A stretch of DNA of 41,462 nt from Bacteroidales bacterium (GTDB taxonomy: Bacteria > Bacteroidota > Bacteroidia > Bacteroidales > Paludibacteraceae): assembly GCA_900767595.1 (NCBI GenBank), contig CAAFZS010000058.1, forward strand, positions 1 to 41,462. The letters run 5' to 3'. Of the stretch, positions 1-7,302 are shown piece by piece. Within the stretch, counting starts at the first letter, position 1; every line of letters starts with the position of its first letter. A program made the position numbers and the translations under genes. The notes under the pieces were generated by a model. That model saw only the letters and a program-made list of their open reading frames with translations, was not told where the DNA came from and ran no database searches.

Positions 1-226
1 ACAGAACTAGGACTTCCTAGGTTTTCCTAGGGAGGACTAGGTTTCTCGCGAGCATCCTTCGGGCATCCTCCTAGACGGACGCGGGAATCACGCGGGAATC
101 ACGCGGTAATAACGCGGTACAGAAGGCTAAAGGATCCTACTCACAGGGGATTCAGCCTACCCAAGAACAACCCAAGAACAACCCAACAATAACCCTAGAA
201 AAACCCAAGACAGAAAGGATTGAGGA
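1..226. repeat. Gene-free edge with helical-period tandem repeats
   Basis: No gene is seen here, and galE ends just inside. The stretch consists of short tandem repeats. CTAGG recurs every 10 nt at 7, 17, 27 and 37. An ACGCGG(G/T)AAT-type unit of 11 nt occurs four times at 79-120. An 11-nt unit close to CCCAAGAACAA occurs five times at 160-214, degenerating towards galE. The unit sequences are unrelated, but the period is always 10 or 11 nt. Function is unknown. Confidence 0.7.
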
Positions 227-1246
227 TTAGAGTCTCTGCTGCCAGTTCCAGGCGGAGCGGAGGACATCGAGGATGGGTGTGTCGGCCTTCCAACCCAATA
301 CAGTATTCGCCTTATCGGCTTTTGCCCACACTTGTTCAATATCCCCTTCCCGACGGCCGACAATCTCGTACGGCAACTTCACACCGGTAGCCTTCTCAAA
401 GTCGCGGATGATCTCCAATACCGATAATCCCCTACCCGTTCCAAGGTTAAAGACCTCCATTTGGTCCCTGTCCTTGACATTAAGCATATGGTCAATCGCT
501 TTCACGTGCGCCTTAGCCAAGTCAACGACATAGATATAATCGCGGATACACGACCCGTCGGGCGTGTTATAATCGTTTCCGAACACACGCAGTTTCTCCC
601 GAATACCGGCAGCGGTCTGCGTCACAAACGGCAGCAGGTTATTCGGCACACCGTTAGGCAACTCACCAATCAATGCCGTAGGATGGGCTCCAATAGGATT
701 GAAATACCTCAATATCACCGCATTGAGTTCTTTATGCGCGTGCGCTTGGTCACAGATGATATCCTCATTGATCTGCTTGGTGTTACCATAAGGAGAGGTC
801 GCCGTCTTACGCGGAGCGGTCTCATCCACAGGCAGATGGTCGGCATCAGGCTGACCATAGACCGTACAAGAGGACGAGAAAACGAGGTTATGTACCCCGT
901 GCTGGTTCATTATATCCATCAAGTTAATGAGCGAACCGATGTTATTGCGATAGTACATCAGTGGTTTCTCCACACTCTCTCCTACCGCTTTACTGGCAGC
1001 AAAATGGATGACCCCTTCGATATCCGAATAGCGGTCAAAGACAAGATTAAAGTTCTTATAATCAAGGCAGTCCACGTTCTCGAAGTCGGGCTTAACGCCG
1101 GTAATCTGTTCGATACCTTGCAGAACATCGATATTCGAGTTGCTCAGGTTATCCACAATCGTTACCTCGTAGCCTGCCTGTATAAGCTCAACTACCGTAT
1201 GGGAACCGATATAACCTGTTCCGCCGGTGACTAAGATTCTGCTCAT
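227..1246 (-). CDS. galE: UDP-glucose 4-epimerase
   Basis: This cytoplasmic NAD-dependent epimerase interconverts UDP-glucose and UDP-galactose (Leloir pathway) and supplies sugars for surface glycans. The 339 residues match the usual family length. The Rossmann motif GGTGYIGS lies at 8-15, the catalytic SSS at 124-126 and YxxxK at Y153/K157, and the substrate-side RREGD motif at 298-302. The start is only 1 nt past the stop of the upstream nucleotidyltransferase, so the two are probably co-translated. It is the last gene of the leftward operon that begins near 5.6 kb. Confidence 0.95.
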   Translation of the reverse strand: MSRILVTGGTGYIGSHTVVELIQAGYEVTIVDNLSNSNIDVLQGIEQITGVKPDFENVDCLDYKNFNLVFDRYSDIEGVIHFAASKAVGESVEKPLMYYRNNIGSLINLMDIMNQHGVHNLVFSSSCTVYGQPDADHLPVDETAPRKTATSPYGNTKQINEDIICDQAHAHKELNAVILRYFNPIGAHPTALIGELPNGVPNNLLPFVTQTAAGIREKLRVFGNDYNTPDGSCIRDYIYVVDLAKAHVKAIDHMLNVKDRDQMEVFNLGTGRGLSVLEIIRDFEKATGVKLPYEIVGRREGDIEQVWAKADKANTVLGWKADTPILDVLRSAWNWQQRL

Positions 1247-1247
1247 A

Positions 1248-2150
1248 TTAGAATAGTTTAGCGGGGTAAATGCCTTTGTGAATCAATGCGTTAATCTTCA
1301 TTATAACCTGAGGTTTGTCCTCAGCATAAGTAACGCCAAACCACTTGGATGGCGTATCCAGTACCTTACAAGTAGCTTTGCCTGCGCGGATAAGGTCATT
1401 GACCAAAGTGGGGATATAAAACTCCGACTTCATCTCCGTACCTTTCTCGTCCAAGAAGTGCTTGAAACCTTCCTCAGAATAGTCAAAATACTCCGGCGTA
1501 AAGCCCCACATATTCATACTGACAGGTGTATCCATCGGGATTTGCACATCTTGTCCTTGTTCGTCCTTATAGACGATGAAATTCCCTACTTCCTCGATGT
1601 TAATGCACTCCACTACATCGGTGAGCAGGCCGTTCTCGTCCGTTTGGCAACGGCCACGGTTGACGGTACCGTTCTCACTCAAGGTGTTTTGGATACGGTA
1701 ACCAATCATACAATATTGGCCTTTCGTTCCCTCTACACTTTGCAGGTAATCCGCCATAATCTTAAACGACTCCTGTCCATAGAAATCATCGGCATTGATG
1801 ACGGCAAACGGCTCGTGGATAATCTCTTTAGCCATCAGTACGGCGTGGTTCGTTCCCCAAGGTTTGGTACGCCCTGCAGGTACGGTATAACCCTCCGGCA
1901 GTTTGTCAAGGGACTGGAAGCAAACCTCACAAGGAATCTTGTTCTCATACTTGGAGAGGATAACCTTACGGAAGTCTTCTTCGAAGTCTTTGCGGATAAC
2001 AAAGACTACTTTACCAAAACCTCCACGCATAGCATCAAAGACGCTATAATCCATAATCGTTTCCCCGTTAGGACCAATACTGTCTAATTGTTTGAGTCCT
2101 CCATAACGACTGCCCATTCCGGCAGCCAAAATAAATAATGTTGGTTTCAT
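1248..2150 (-). CDS. Sugar-phosphate nucleotidyltransferase family protein
   Basis: This is a 300-residue NTP_transferase-fold protein. The N-terminal LAAGMGSRYGGLKQ (8-21) is the nucleotide-binding loop of nucleotidyltransferases that activate sugar phosphates, and AVINADDFYG near residue 117 supplies the metal-binding acidic residues. Enzymes of this fold join a sugar-1-phosphate to NTP to give NDP-sugar and pyrophosphate. Its position directly before galE fits a role in nucleotide-sugar supply. It does not match RmlA or GalU closely enough by eye to name the substrate. The start lies 20 nt after the stop of the upstream membrane protein gene. Confidence 0.8.
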   Translation of the reverse strand: MKPTLFILAAGMGSRYGGLKQLDSIGPNGETIMDYSVFDAMRGGFGKVVFVIRKDFEEDFRKVILSKYENKIPCEVCFQSLDKLPEGYTVPAGRTKPWGTNHAVLMAKEIIHEPFAVINADDFYGQESFKIMADYLQSVEGTKGQYCMIGYRIQNTLSENGTVNRGRCQTDENGLLTDVVECINIEEVGNFIVYKDEQGQDVQIPMDTPVSMNMWGFTPEYFDYSEEGFKHFLDEKGTEMKSEFYIPTLVNDLIRAGKATCKVLDTPSKWFGVTYAEDKPQVIMKINALIHKGIYPAKLF

Positions 2151-2170
2151 CTATGTAAAAAATTAAAATA

Positions 2171-3442
2171 TTAATCTATATGTATATCGTGCTCTTTATA
2201 CCACTCTGCACGGCGTTTAACAAATTCCGGATGGCGAGCTTCCCAGTCAAGGCGTCTCTCCCTTGCCTGCGGGTTCTTTAACTCGTACTCCGCCACCTTC
2301 CGATAGAAATAGTCGTGACGTTTCTGATAATACTCGTCGCGACGTTGCTGGAACTTCGTTCGGTGAGTAAGCCATAACCCGTTCATCTCCGAGCAGTTGC
2401 CTGCGGTCATAAACACTTGGAACTTCTTCTCATCCAAGAACTTACAGAGTGAAGCATATTCGTCGGGAGTAAGCAACGACTGTATCTCTATTTGTTTTTG
2501 TCCGGAATAACCGCCCGTCACTTCGTACAGGGAGCAGCCCCGAACAAGGTCGTCAATAATAAACTTACGAATGACTTCATAATCGGGCGAGATGATACAA
2601 ACCCGCTTGCGCTTATTAAGAGAGGCTGTGAAATAATCGATGACAAGGCCATTGAACCAAGTACCGATGAGACCTATCACTACCATACGGAAATCGTTGA
2701 TGGCAAAACTTGATAAGCAAATCATTGCGCCACCGATAGAGACCGAAGCACCAATATCAAAGTGAAAATACTTATTGATAATTTTTCCTAATATATCCAG
2801 TCCTCCGGTAGAGGCATTCATCCGGAACTCAAACGCCTGACAGATAGACAGTAATGCCACAAAGCAAACAAGGTCAAACCATACATCTCCCATCCCTAAT
2901 CCGGCAGACATCACCGAGTCCTTCACCTGCTCAAGGACATTACCAAAGCGGTCTAAGATATACGGGTTACCATTAGCATCCAGCACCGTTTGGCCCAACT
3001 GTAACTGCTCTAGCAGTTCGGGATCGGGATTAGCGAAAATACGATGGGTGAAGTTCGTATAAGGGTAAATATGGTCCCATAGTTGAATCAGCGGACCAAG
3101 AATCATCGCCGTATAGACGGTCTTAGCGCCAAACTCTTTGCCTATCAGCAAGAAAGCCAACAGCAGAAGGAACGCATTGATACCCGTCACAATAAGGGAT
3201 AAGGTATTGGCATTGCCACCTATAGCCGTGTTAATCACAATACTTAAACCGGAGATAGAACCGATAATCAGATGACTGGGCATCAGGAAATAATACACAG
3301 CGGCTGCACCGCAAAACATTCCTATGGTCATTCCTACCAGTTCAATCCAGAACTTCTTCGTTTGGATAGCATCCAAGAAAGACTTACCCACTCCTTTCCA
3401 AAAGGAAGCCGTGAAATACTGTTTTAAGTAGTTGTTAGTCAT
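2171..3442 (-). CDS. YitT-family membrane protein with charged C-terminal tail
   Basis: An integral inner-membrane protein of 423 residues, resembling the YitT family (membrane domain followed by a DUF2179 domain). Hydrophobic segments lie near 35-55, 58-75, 88-105 and 188-270. STGGLDILGKIINK carries the family's (S/T)GG-D motif, and the soluble part from about 283 resembles DUF2179. Two features differ from the canonical copy at 10.7-11.6 kb: a roughly 50-residue hydrophilic insert (about 132-182) and a tail (about 363-423) rich in Arg, Lys, Glu and Tyr. The transported substrate is unknown for the family. Its first codons are built from the heptamer repeat tract at 3429-3500. Confidence 0.8.
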   Translation of the reverse strand: MTNNYLKQYFTASFWKGVGKSFLDAIQTKKFWIELVGMTIGMFCGAAAVYYFLMPSHLIIGSISGLSIVINTAIGGNANTLSLIVTGINAFLLLLAFLLIGKEFGAKTVYTAMILGPLIQLWDHIYPYTNFTHRIFANPDPELLEQLQLGQTVLDANGNPYILDRFGNVLEQVKDSVMSAGLGMGDVWFDLVCFVALLSICQAFEFRMNASTGGLDILGKIINKYFHFDIGASVSIGGAMICLSSFAINDFRMVVIGLIGTWFNGLVIDYFTASLNKRKRVCIISPDYEVIRKFIIDDLVRGCSLYEVTGGYSGQKQIEIQSLLTPDEYASLCKFLDEKKFQVFMTAGNCSEMNGLWLTHRTKFQQRRDEYYQKRHDYFYRKVAEYELKNPQARERRLDWEARHPEFVKRRAEWYKEHDIHID

Positions 3443-3500
3443 TAGTTATTAGTCGTTAGTCGTTAGTGGTTAGTCATTAGTTATTAGTTATTAGAGATTA
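3429..3500 (-). repeat. Heptamer repeat tract (ACTAACG/ACTAATA type)
   Basis: Read on the minus strand, the gap between the aspartokinase and the YitT gene is a run of ACTAATA, ACTAATG and ACTAACG heptamers. The tract reaches into both genes. It supplies the last codons (Ser-Asn-Asn-stop) of the aspartokinase and the first codons (Met-Thr-Asn-Asn) of the membrane protein. The same repeat, in the same sense relative to transcription, separates dnaB from asnS at 29365-29443. Confidence 0.85.
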
Positions 3501-4227
3501 GTGTACCCGGGAGGGACGGGTGAATAAATGAACGGATATAAAGCGGAATATCTTTCTCGATAAGCGGACTGACCGTCTCGGGGTGAATCACTTGTGCACC
3601 CGATTGAGCCATCTCGCGCGCCTTATCGTAAGATATAGAAGTGAGCAAAACGGCATCCTTCACTTTGCGCGGGTCCGCGCTATAGATACCTGCCACATCT
3701 TTCCATAAAGTAACCGATTCTGCATCCAAGAGGTTAGCCAAGATCGCGGCTGAATAGTCCGAACCCTCGCGACCTAAGGTCGTGCGACGCCCATCCGCCG
3801 TACCGCCGATGAACCCTTGCGCCACATAGACGTGAGCAGGATGCTCTTTAATAAACGCTGCGAGGAGACGACGGGTCTCGTCAAAATCCACCTTCGCATG
3901 ACGGAAGGTGGTATCGGTGCGCATCAGTCGGGTCATATCGAGCCACTGATTCTTGATGCCTACGTGATTGAGGTAGGCACTGATAAACCGCGAGGATTGG
4001 AGTTCGCCCGTACTGACCACTTGGTCGTAGAGCTCATCGTAGGTCTCGCCCTCGTAGCAGTCATCTCCTGCCAAAGCTTGCGTAAAGACCTCCAGTTCGT
4101 TGGTGGTCTTACCCATAGCGGAGACCACGATAACGAGGTCGTCTTGTTCTTGACTGACGATCTGAGCGAGGTTATGAATGCGCTCCGCATTCTTCACCGA
4201 CGCACCGCCAAACTTATAGACTTTCAT
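3484..4227 (-). CDS. Aspartokinase, catalytic domain only
   Basis: It phosphorylates aspartate to aspartyl-phosphate, the first step towards lysine, threonine, methionine and diaminopimelate. KFGGAS (5-10), VSTGELQSS near 72-80, LGREGSDYSA (151-160) and DVAGIYSADPR (177-187) are diagnostic. At 247 residues it stops right after the catalytic domain (IHPETV...PGTLI). The two C-terminal ACT domains that give feedback control in the usual 400-450-residue enzymes are absent. No lost ACT domain is visible downstream in another frame. It may be unregulated, or a truncated paralogue of an enzyme encoded elsewhere. The start overlaps the end of ribH by 14 nt, and the 3' end runs into the heptamer repeat tract. 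Confidence 0.88.
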   Translation of the reverse strand: MKVYKFGGASVKNAERIHNLAQIVSQEQDDLVIVVSAMGKTTNELEVFTQALAGDDCYEGETYDELYDQVVSTGELQSSRFISAYLNHVGIKNQWLDMTRLMRTDTTFRHAKVDFDETRRLLAAFIKEHPAHVYVAQGFIGGTADGRRTTLGREGSDYSAAILANLLDAESVTLWKDVAGIYSADPRKVKDAVLLTSISYDKAREMAQSGAQVIHPETVSPLIEKDIPLYIRSFIHPSLPGTLISNN

Positions 4228-4705
4228 AATGGATGTTTGCCATCCGGATGGCCGTAACAGCTCCTTCTACGCCCTTATTCCCCAACTTTCCGCCCGCTCT
4301 GTCAAGGGCTTGCTGCTTATTTAAAGTAGTGAGAACAGAGAAGATAACCGGCACCTCTCCTTTGGCATTGAGTAAAGTAACACCTTGAGTAACAGATTGG
4401 CAGACATAATCGAAATGCGGCGTCTCGCCTTGAATGACACAACCGATGACGATGACCGCCTGCGGATGTTCCTGTTCAATAACATATTTAGCCGCATAAG
4501 TCAGTTCGATGGTGCCCGGCACGTGGGTGATAGAGATGTGTTGCTCCCCTACCCCGTGTTTGAGCAAAGTGTCGATAGCGCCTTGGGCTAAAGCAAAGGT
4601 GATGTCTTTGTTCCAATCAGCCACTATAATTGCATAGCGCTGACGTGCAAGCACATCGGCGCTAGGCAAAAGGGTTTCATCGTATCGGGATAAATCCGTA
4701 GTCAT
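4214..4705 (-). CDS. ribH: 6,7-dimethyl-8-ribityllumazine synthase
   Basis: Penultimate enzyme of riboflavin synthesis. It condenses 5-amino-6-ribitylaminouracil with dihydroxybutanone phosphate. The 163 residues are full length. Visible motifs are W31-N for the pyrimidine site, PGTIEL at 63-68, GETPHFDYVC (93-102) with the catalytic His97, and FSVLTTLNKQQALDRAGG at 122-139. The start codon overlaps the stop of the upstream TPR gene by one base (TAATG), so translation is probably coupled. The TPR protein-ribH pairing looks familiar from other Bacteroidales. Confidence 0.95.
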   Translation of the reverse strand: MTTDLSRYDETLLPSADVLARQRYAIIVADWNKDITFALAQGAIDTLLKHGVGEQHISITHVPGTIELTYAAKYVIEQEHPQAVIVIGCVIQGETPHFDYVCQSVTQGVTLLNAKGEVPVIFSVLTTLNKQQALDRAGGKLGNKGVEGAVTAIRMANIHYESL

Positions 4706-5382
4706 TATTGAGCGATAGCAATGTATTTGTCGATATCCTGCGCTTCTTGAGACATCGGATAATCGGACTTAATAGCCTCAAACACTAACTTAGCAGCGCT
4801 CTTGTTGCCCATTTCCAAATAGGTGATACCGGCTTTCTTCAACGCCATCGGAGCAATGAGTTTATTGCCCGACTTGGCAGCGGCTTTGAAAGCAAAAACA
4901 GCCTTGCTATACTCACCGAGCTCTACATAAGCGTCACCTAACAGTTGGCTAGCAGCAGCATCGATGGTCAGGTCCTCTGCATCAAACTTCTTGAGGTACT
5001 TGGCAGCCTCTTCGTATTCGCCTAATTGATAATTGCAAATACCGGCATAGAGAGCAGCGAGTTTGCCTTGCTGATAGAGGCTGTAAGAAGCCGCAATCTC
5101 AGCAAAACCGATGCAGTCAGCCTCGTCACCATTGAGGGCTTTCGTGTAGTCGCCTTGCATAAAATAAGCCTCCGCTTTAGCATTCTCGTTGGATGCCTCG
5201 ACAGCCTTCGGCTTAATCACATAACGACTGAGCATAACCACGCCGACAACGACGGCGATTACACCTAACAGGATCCATTCGAGGATCTTCTCATTCTTTT
5301 CGAACCACAGACCGGCAGTATTCAGGGCTTCGCCTACATTTTGCAACTGCTCATCTTCTTTTTTAAAGTTTTTCTTTGCCAT
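4705..5382 (-). CDS. Membrane-anchored tetratricopeptide repeat protein
   Basis: A 225-residue protein of unknown exact role. A charged N-terminus (MAKKNFKKEDEQ) is followed by one hydrophobic helix at about 34-55. A periplasmic-type helical repeat region from about 75 to 215 shows TPR-like pairs (YTKAL, GEYEEAAKYLKKF, GEYSKAVFAFKAA, GNKSAAKLVFEAI). It probably serves as a protein-interaction scaffold. An in-frame ATG 30 nt upstream exists, but MAKKNFKK is preferred because it matches the usual Bacteroidales N-terminus. It is the first gene of the operon running to galE. Its roughly 200-nt leader holds the modular repeat array. Confidence 0.8.
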   Translation of the reverse strand: MAKKNFKKEDEQLQNVGEALNTAGLWFEKNEKILEWILLGVIAVVVGVVMLSRYVIKPKAVEASNENAKAEAYFMQGDYTKALNGDEADCIGFAEIAASYSLYQQGKLAALYAGICNYQLGEYEEAAKYLKKFDAEDLTIDAAASQLLGDAYVELGEYSKAVFAFKAAAKSGNKLIAPMALKKAGITYLEMGNKSAAKLVFEAIKSDYPMSQEAQDIDKYIAIAQ

Positions 5383-5411
5383 AATTGTATGTTTTTTATT
5401 TGATCGTTTCA

Positions 5412-5485
5412 CTGTAGGACCGCTATCGCTGTAGGACCGCTACGCTGTAGGACCGCTGCGCTGTAGGACCGCTATCGCTGTAGGA
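5412..5485 (-). repeat. Tandem array of CTGTAGGACCG units
   Basis: Four complete CTGTAGGACCG boxes (5412, 5429, 5445, 5461) and one partial (5478) are separated by short variable spacers CTATCG, CTACG, CTGCG and CTATCG. Read on the minus strand the box is CGGTCCTACAG, close to the CGGTCTTTCAG box of the neighbouring array and of folK. The array lies in the 5' untranslated leader of the TPR operon. Confidence 0.85.
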
Positions 5486-5490
5486 TTATC

Positions 5491-5576
5491 TTTCAGGAGC
5501 TCCGCTCCGGTCTTTCAGCCGTTAGGCGGTCTTTCAGTCCCTTTGGGACGGTCATTCAGCCCGAAGGGCGGTCTTT
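5491..5576 (+). repeat. Palindrome modules joined by CGGTCTTTCAG boxes
   Basis: Boxes CGGTCTTTCAG (5508, 5527), CGGTCATTCAG (5549) and a final CGGTCTTT (5569) alternate with different short palindromes: GAGCTCCGCTC, CCGTTAGG, TCCCTTTGGGA and CCCGAAGGG. The constant box and changing palindrome suggest a modular element. It lies in inverted orientation to the array at 5412-5485. Both are inside the TPR operon leader and could fold in the mRNA. Confidence 0.85.
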
Positions 5577-5590
5577 TTCGTTTTCGACTG

Positions 5591-5622
5591 CAAAATTACT
5601 GCTTTTTTTTCATATATGCAAA
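5591..5622 (-). promoter_or_regulatory. Promoter of the TPR-ribH-galE operon
   Basis: On the minus strand a TTTG box (5619-5622) and a TAATTTTG box (5591-5598) are 20 nt apart, the Bacteroidota primary sigma arrangement. The spacer reads CATATATGAAAAAAAAGCAG. Transcription would start near 5584, giving a leader of about 200 nt that includes both repeat arrays. Confidence 0.8.
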
Positions 5623-5648
5623 TTTATTTGCAATTTTTATAAATTTTA

Positions 5649-7268
5649 TTACTTTGCAAGCTTCCAAGCCTCATAATCCGAGTAAGAACCCTCGTACCAA
5701 GTAACGTGACCTTCCCCATCATAAGCGAGGATGTGTGTACAGATACGGTCAAGGAACCAGCGGTCGTGACTGATGACCACCGCGCAGCCGGCGAAGTTCT
5801 CCAGACCTTCCTCCAACGCCCGTAAGGTATTGACATCGATATCGTTGGTGGGCTCATCCAGCAGCAGCACATTCGCCTCCGACTTAAGGGTCAATGCTAA
5901 ATGTAAACGATTACGTTCCCCACCCGACAAGACACCGCATTTCTTCTCTTGGTCCTGTCCCGTGAAGTTAAACCGGCTGAGATAAGCACGGGCATTGACC
6001 TCCCGCCCTGCCACGCGGATGAACTCCGTTCCGTTGGCTATCGTCTCATAAACGGATTTCTCGGGGTCGATATTCGAATGCACCTGGTCCACGTATCCTA
6101 TCTTCACCGTCTCCCCGACTTCAAACGTGCCGGAGGTAGCGGTTTCCAGTCCCATAATCATACGGAAAAGCGTGGTCTTACCGGCACCATTGGGACCGAT
6201 AACGCCTACAATACCATTCGGGGGTAACATAAAATTCAGATGCTCAAAGAGCACGCGGTCACCAAAGGACTTACTCACCTCTTTAGCTTCAATCACCTTA
6301 TTACCCAAACGCGGACCATTGGGAATGAATATCTCCAGTTTCTCCTCACGCTCCTTCTGCTCCTCATTGAGCATCTTATCGTATGCAGCCAGACGCGCTT
6401 TTCCTTTGGCTTGGCGCGCTTTGGGAGCCATCCTTACCCACTCTAACTCGCGTTCAAGGGTCTTGCGGCGCTTAGAAGCCTGCTTCTCCTCCATCGCCAT
6501 TCGGGCGGTCTTCTGTTCGAGCCAAGAGGAATAATTGCCTTTCCAAGGGATACCTTCGCCTCGGTCCAGTTCGAGTATCCAACCCGCTACGTGGTCAAGG
6601 AAATAACGGTCGTGGGTGATACAGATGACCGTTCCCTTGTATTCTTGCAGGTATTTCTCTAACCAGTCAATCGATTCGGCATCGAGGTGGTTGGTAGGCT
6701 CGTCTAGCAGAAGGATATCCGGTTGTTGCAGCAACAGTCGGCAGAGAGCCACACGGCGGCGTTCTCCTCCGGAGAGGATAGTGACGGGTTGGTCATTAGC
6801 GGGACAACGCAGCGCTTGCATCGCTTGGTCAAGGCGGTTGTCGATGTTCCAAGCATCGGAAGCATCGAGTTTGTCTTGCAGTTCGGCTTGACGCGCCAGC
6901 AGTTTATCGTAATCCGCCTCAGGATCAGCAAATGCATTGTTGATCTCGTCGTACTCGCGGAGCATATCTATAATAGGTTGTACACCCTCTTGGACGCACT
7001 CGCGAACGGTTTTGTTCGGGTCGAGTTTGGGGTCCTGTTCAAGGTAACCGACACTATAACCGGGGCTAAACACGACTTCGCCCTCATATTCCTTCTCTAC
7101 CCCGGCGATGATCTTCATCAGCGTCGATTTACCGGCACCGTTGAGGCCAATGATACCAATCTTTGCCCCATAGAAGAAACTGAGGTAGATATTGTTTAAT
7201 ACACGTTTTTGCGGGCCGAAGTTCTTACTCACTCCGACCATTGAGAAAATGATCTTCTTATCGTCCAT
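5649..7268 (-). CDS. ettA: Energy-dependent translational throttle protein, ABC-F ATPase
   Basis: A soluble ABC-F protein with two ATPase domains and no membrane part. EttA binds the ribosomal E site and couples the first elongation steps to ATP/ADP level. Walker A motifs are GLNGAGKST and GPNGAGKTT, the signatures are LSGGE twice, and the Walker B ends are LLLDEPTNHLD and LLLDEPTNDID. The inter-domain linker with the YSSWLEQK and APKARQAKGKARL segments is EttA-like, and the 539 residues fit EttA (about 555). The start chosen is MDDKKIIF. A longer reading would translate the CTATCCAC repeat and overlap the upstream stop. It follows endonuclease I by 34 nt. Confidence 0.93.
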   Translation of the reverse strand: MDDKKIIFSMVGVSKNFGPQKRVLNNIYLSFFYGAKIGIIGLNGAGKSTLMKIIAGVEKEYEGEVVFSPGYSVGYLEQDPKLDPNKTVRECVQEGVQPIIDMLREYDEINNAFADPEADYDKLLARQAELQDKLDASDAWNIDNRLDQAMQALRCPANDQPVTILSGGERRRVALCRLLLQQPDILLLDEPTNHLDAESIDWLEKYLQEYKGTVICITHDRYFLDHVAGWILELDRGEGIPWKGNYSSWLEQKTARMAMEEKQASKRRKTLERELEWVRMAPKARQAKGKARLAAYDKMLNEEQKEREEKLEIFIPNGPRLGNKVIEAKEVSKSFGDRVLFEHLNFMLPPNGIVGVIGPNGAGKTTLFRMIMGLETATSGTFEVGETVKIGYVDQVHSNIDPEKSVYETIANGTEFIRVAGREVNARAYLSRFNFTGQDQEKKCGVLSGGERNRLHLALTLKSEANVLLLDEPTNDIDVNTLRALEEGLENFAGCAVVISHDRWFLDRICTHILAYDGEGHVTWYEGSYSDYEAWKLAK

Positions 7269-7302
7269 ATTGTGTGGATAGTGGATAGTGGATTGTGGAT
7301 AG
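7269..7302 (-). repeat. CTATCCAC tandem repeat before ettA
   Basis: The whole 34-nt gap between the endonuclease stop and the ettA ATG reads, on the coding strand, as tandem CTATCCACAAT/CCACTAT units. No separate ribosome-binding site is visible. As in the two heptamer tracts, a short direct repeat occupies exactly the intergenic spacer. Confidence 0.75.

Noticed and set aside
461..1234. A 257-codon rightward open frame across galE
   Set aside because: It is antisense to a full-length galE with all catalytic motifs, and its translation shows no family features.
1278..2087. A 269-codon rightward open frame across the nucleotidyltransferase gene
   Set aside because: It is a shadow of the real gene on the opposite strand, with no promoter and no recognisable domain.
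5412..5576. CRISPR array
   Set aside because: Repeats are only 8-11 nt, spacers 4-11 nt, and spacers are partly identical or palindromic. There are no cas genes.
7269..7302. DnaA boxes before ettA (CTATCCACA, one mismatch)
   Set aside because: They are part of the simple CTATCCAC tandem repeat, which explains them better. The site is an operon spacer 14 kb from dnaA.
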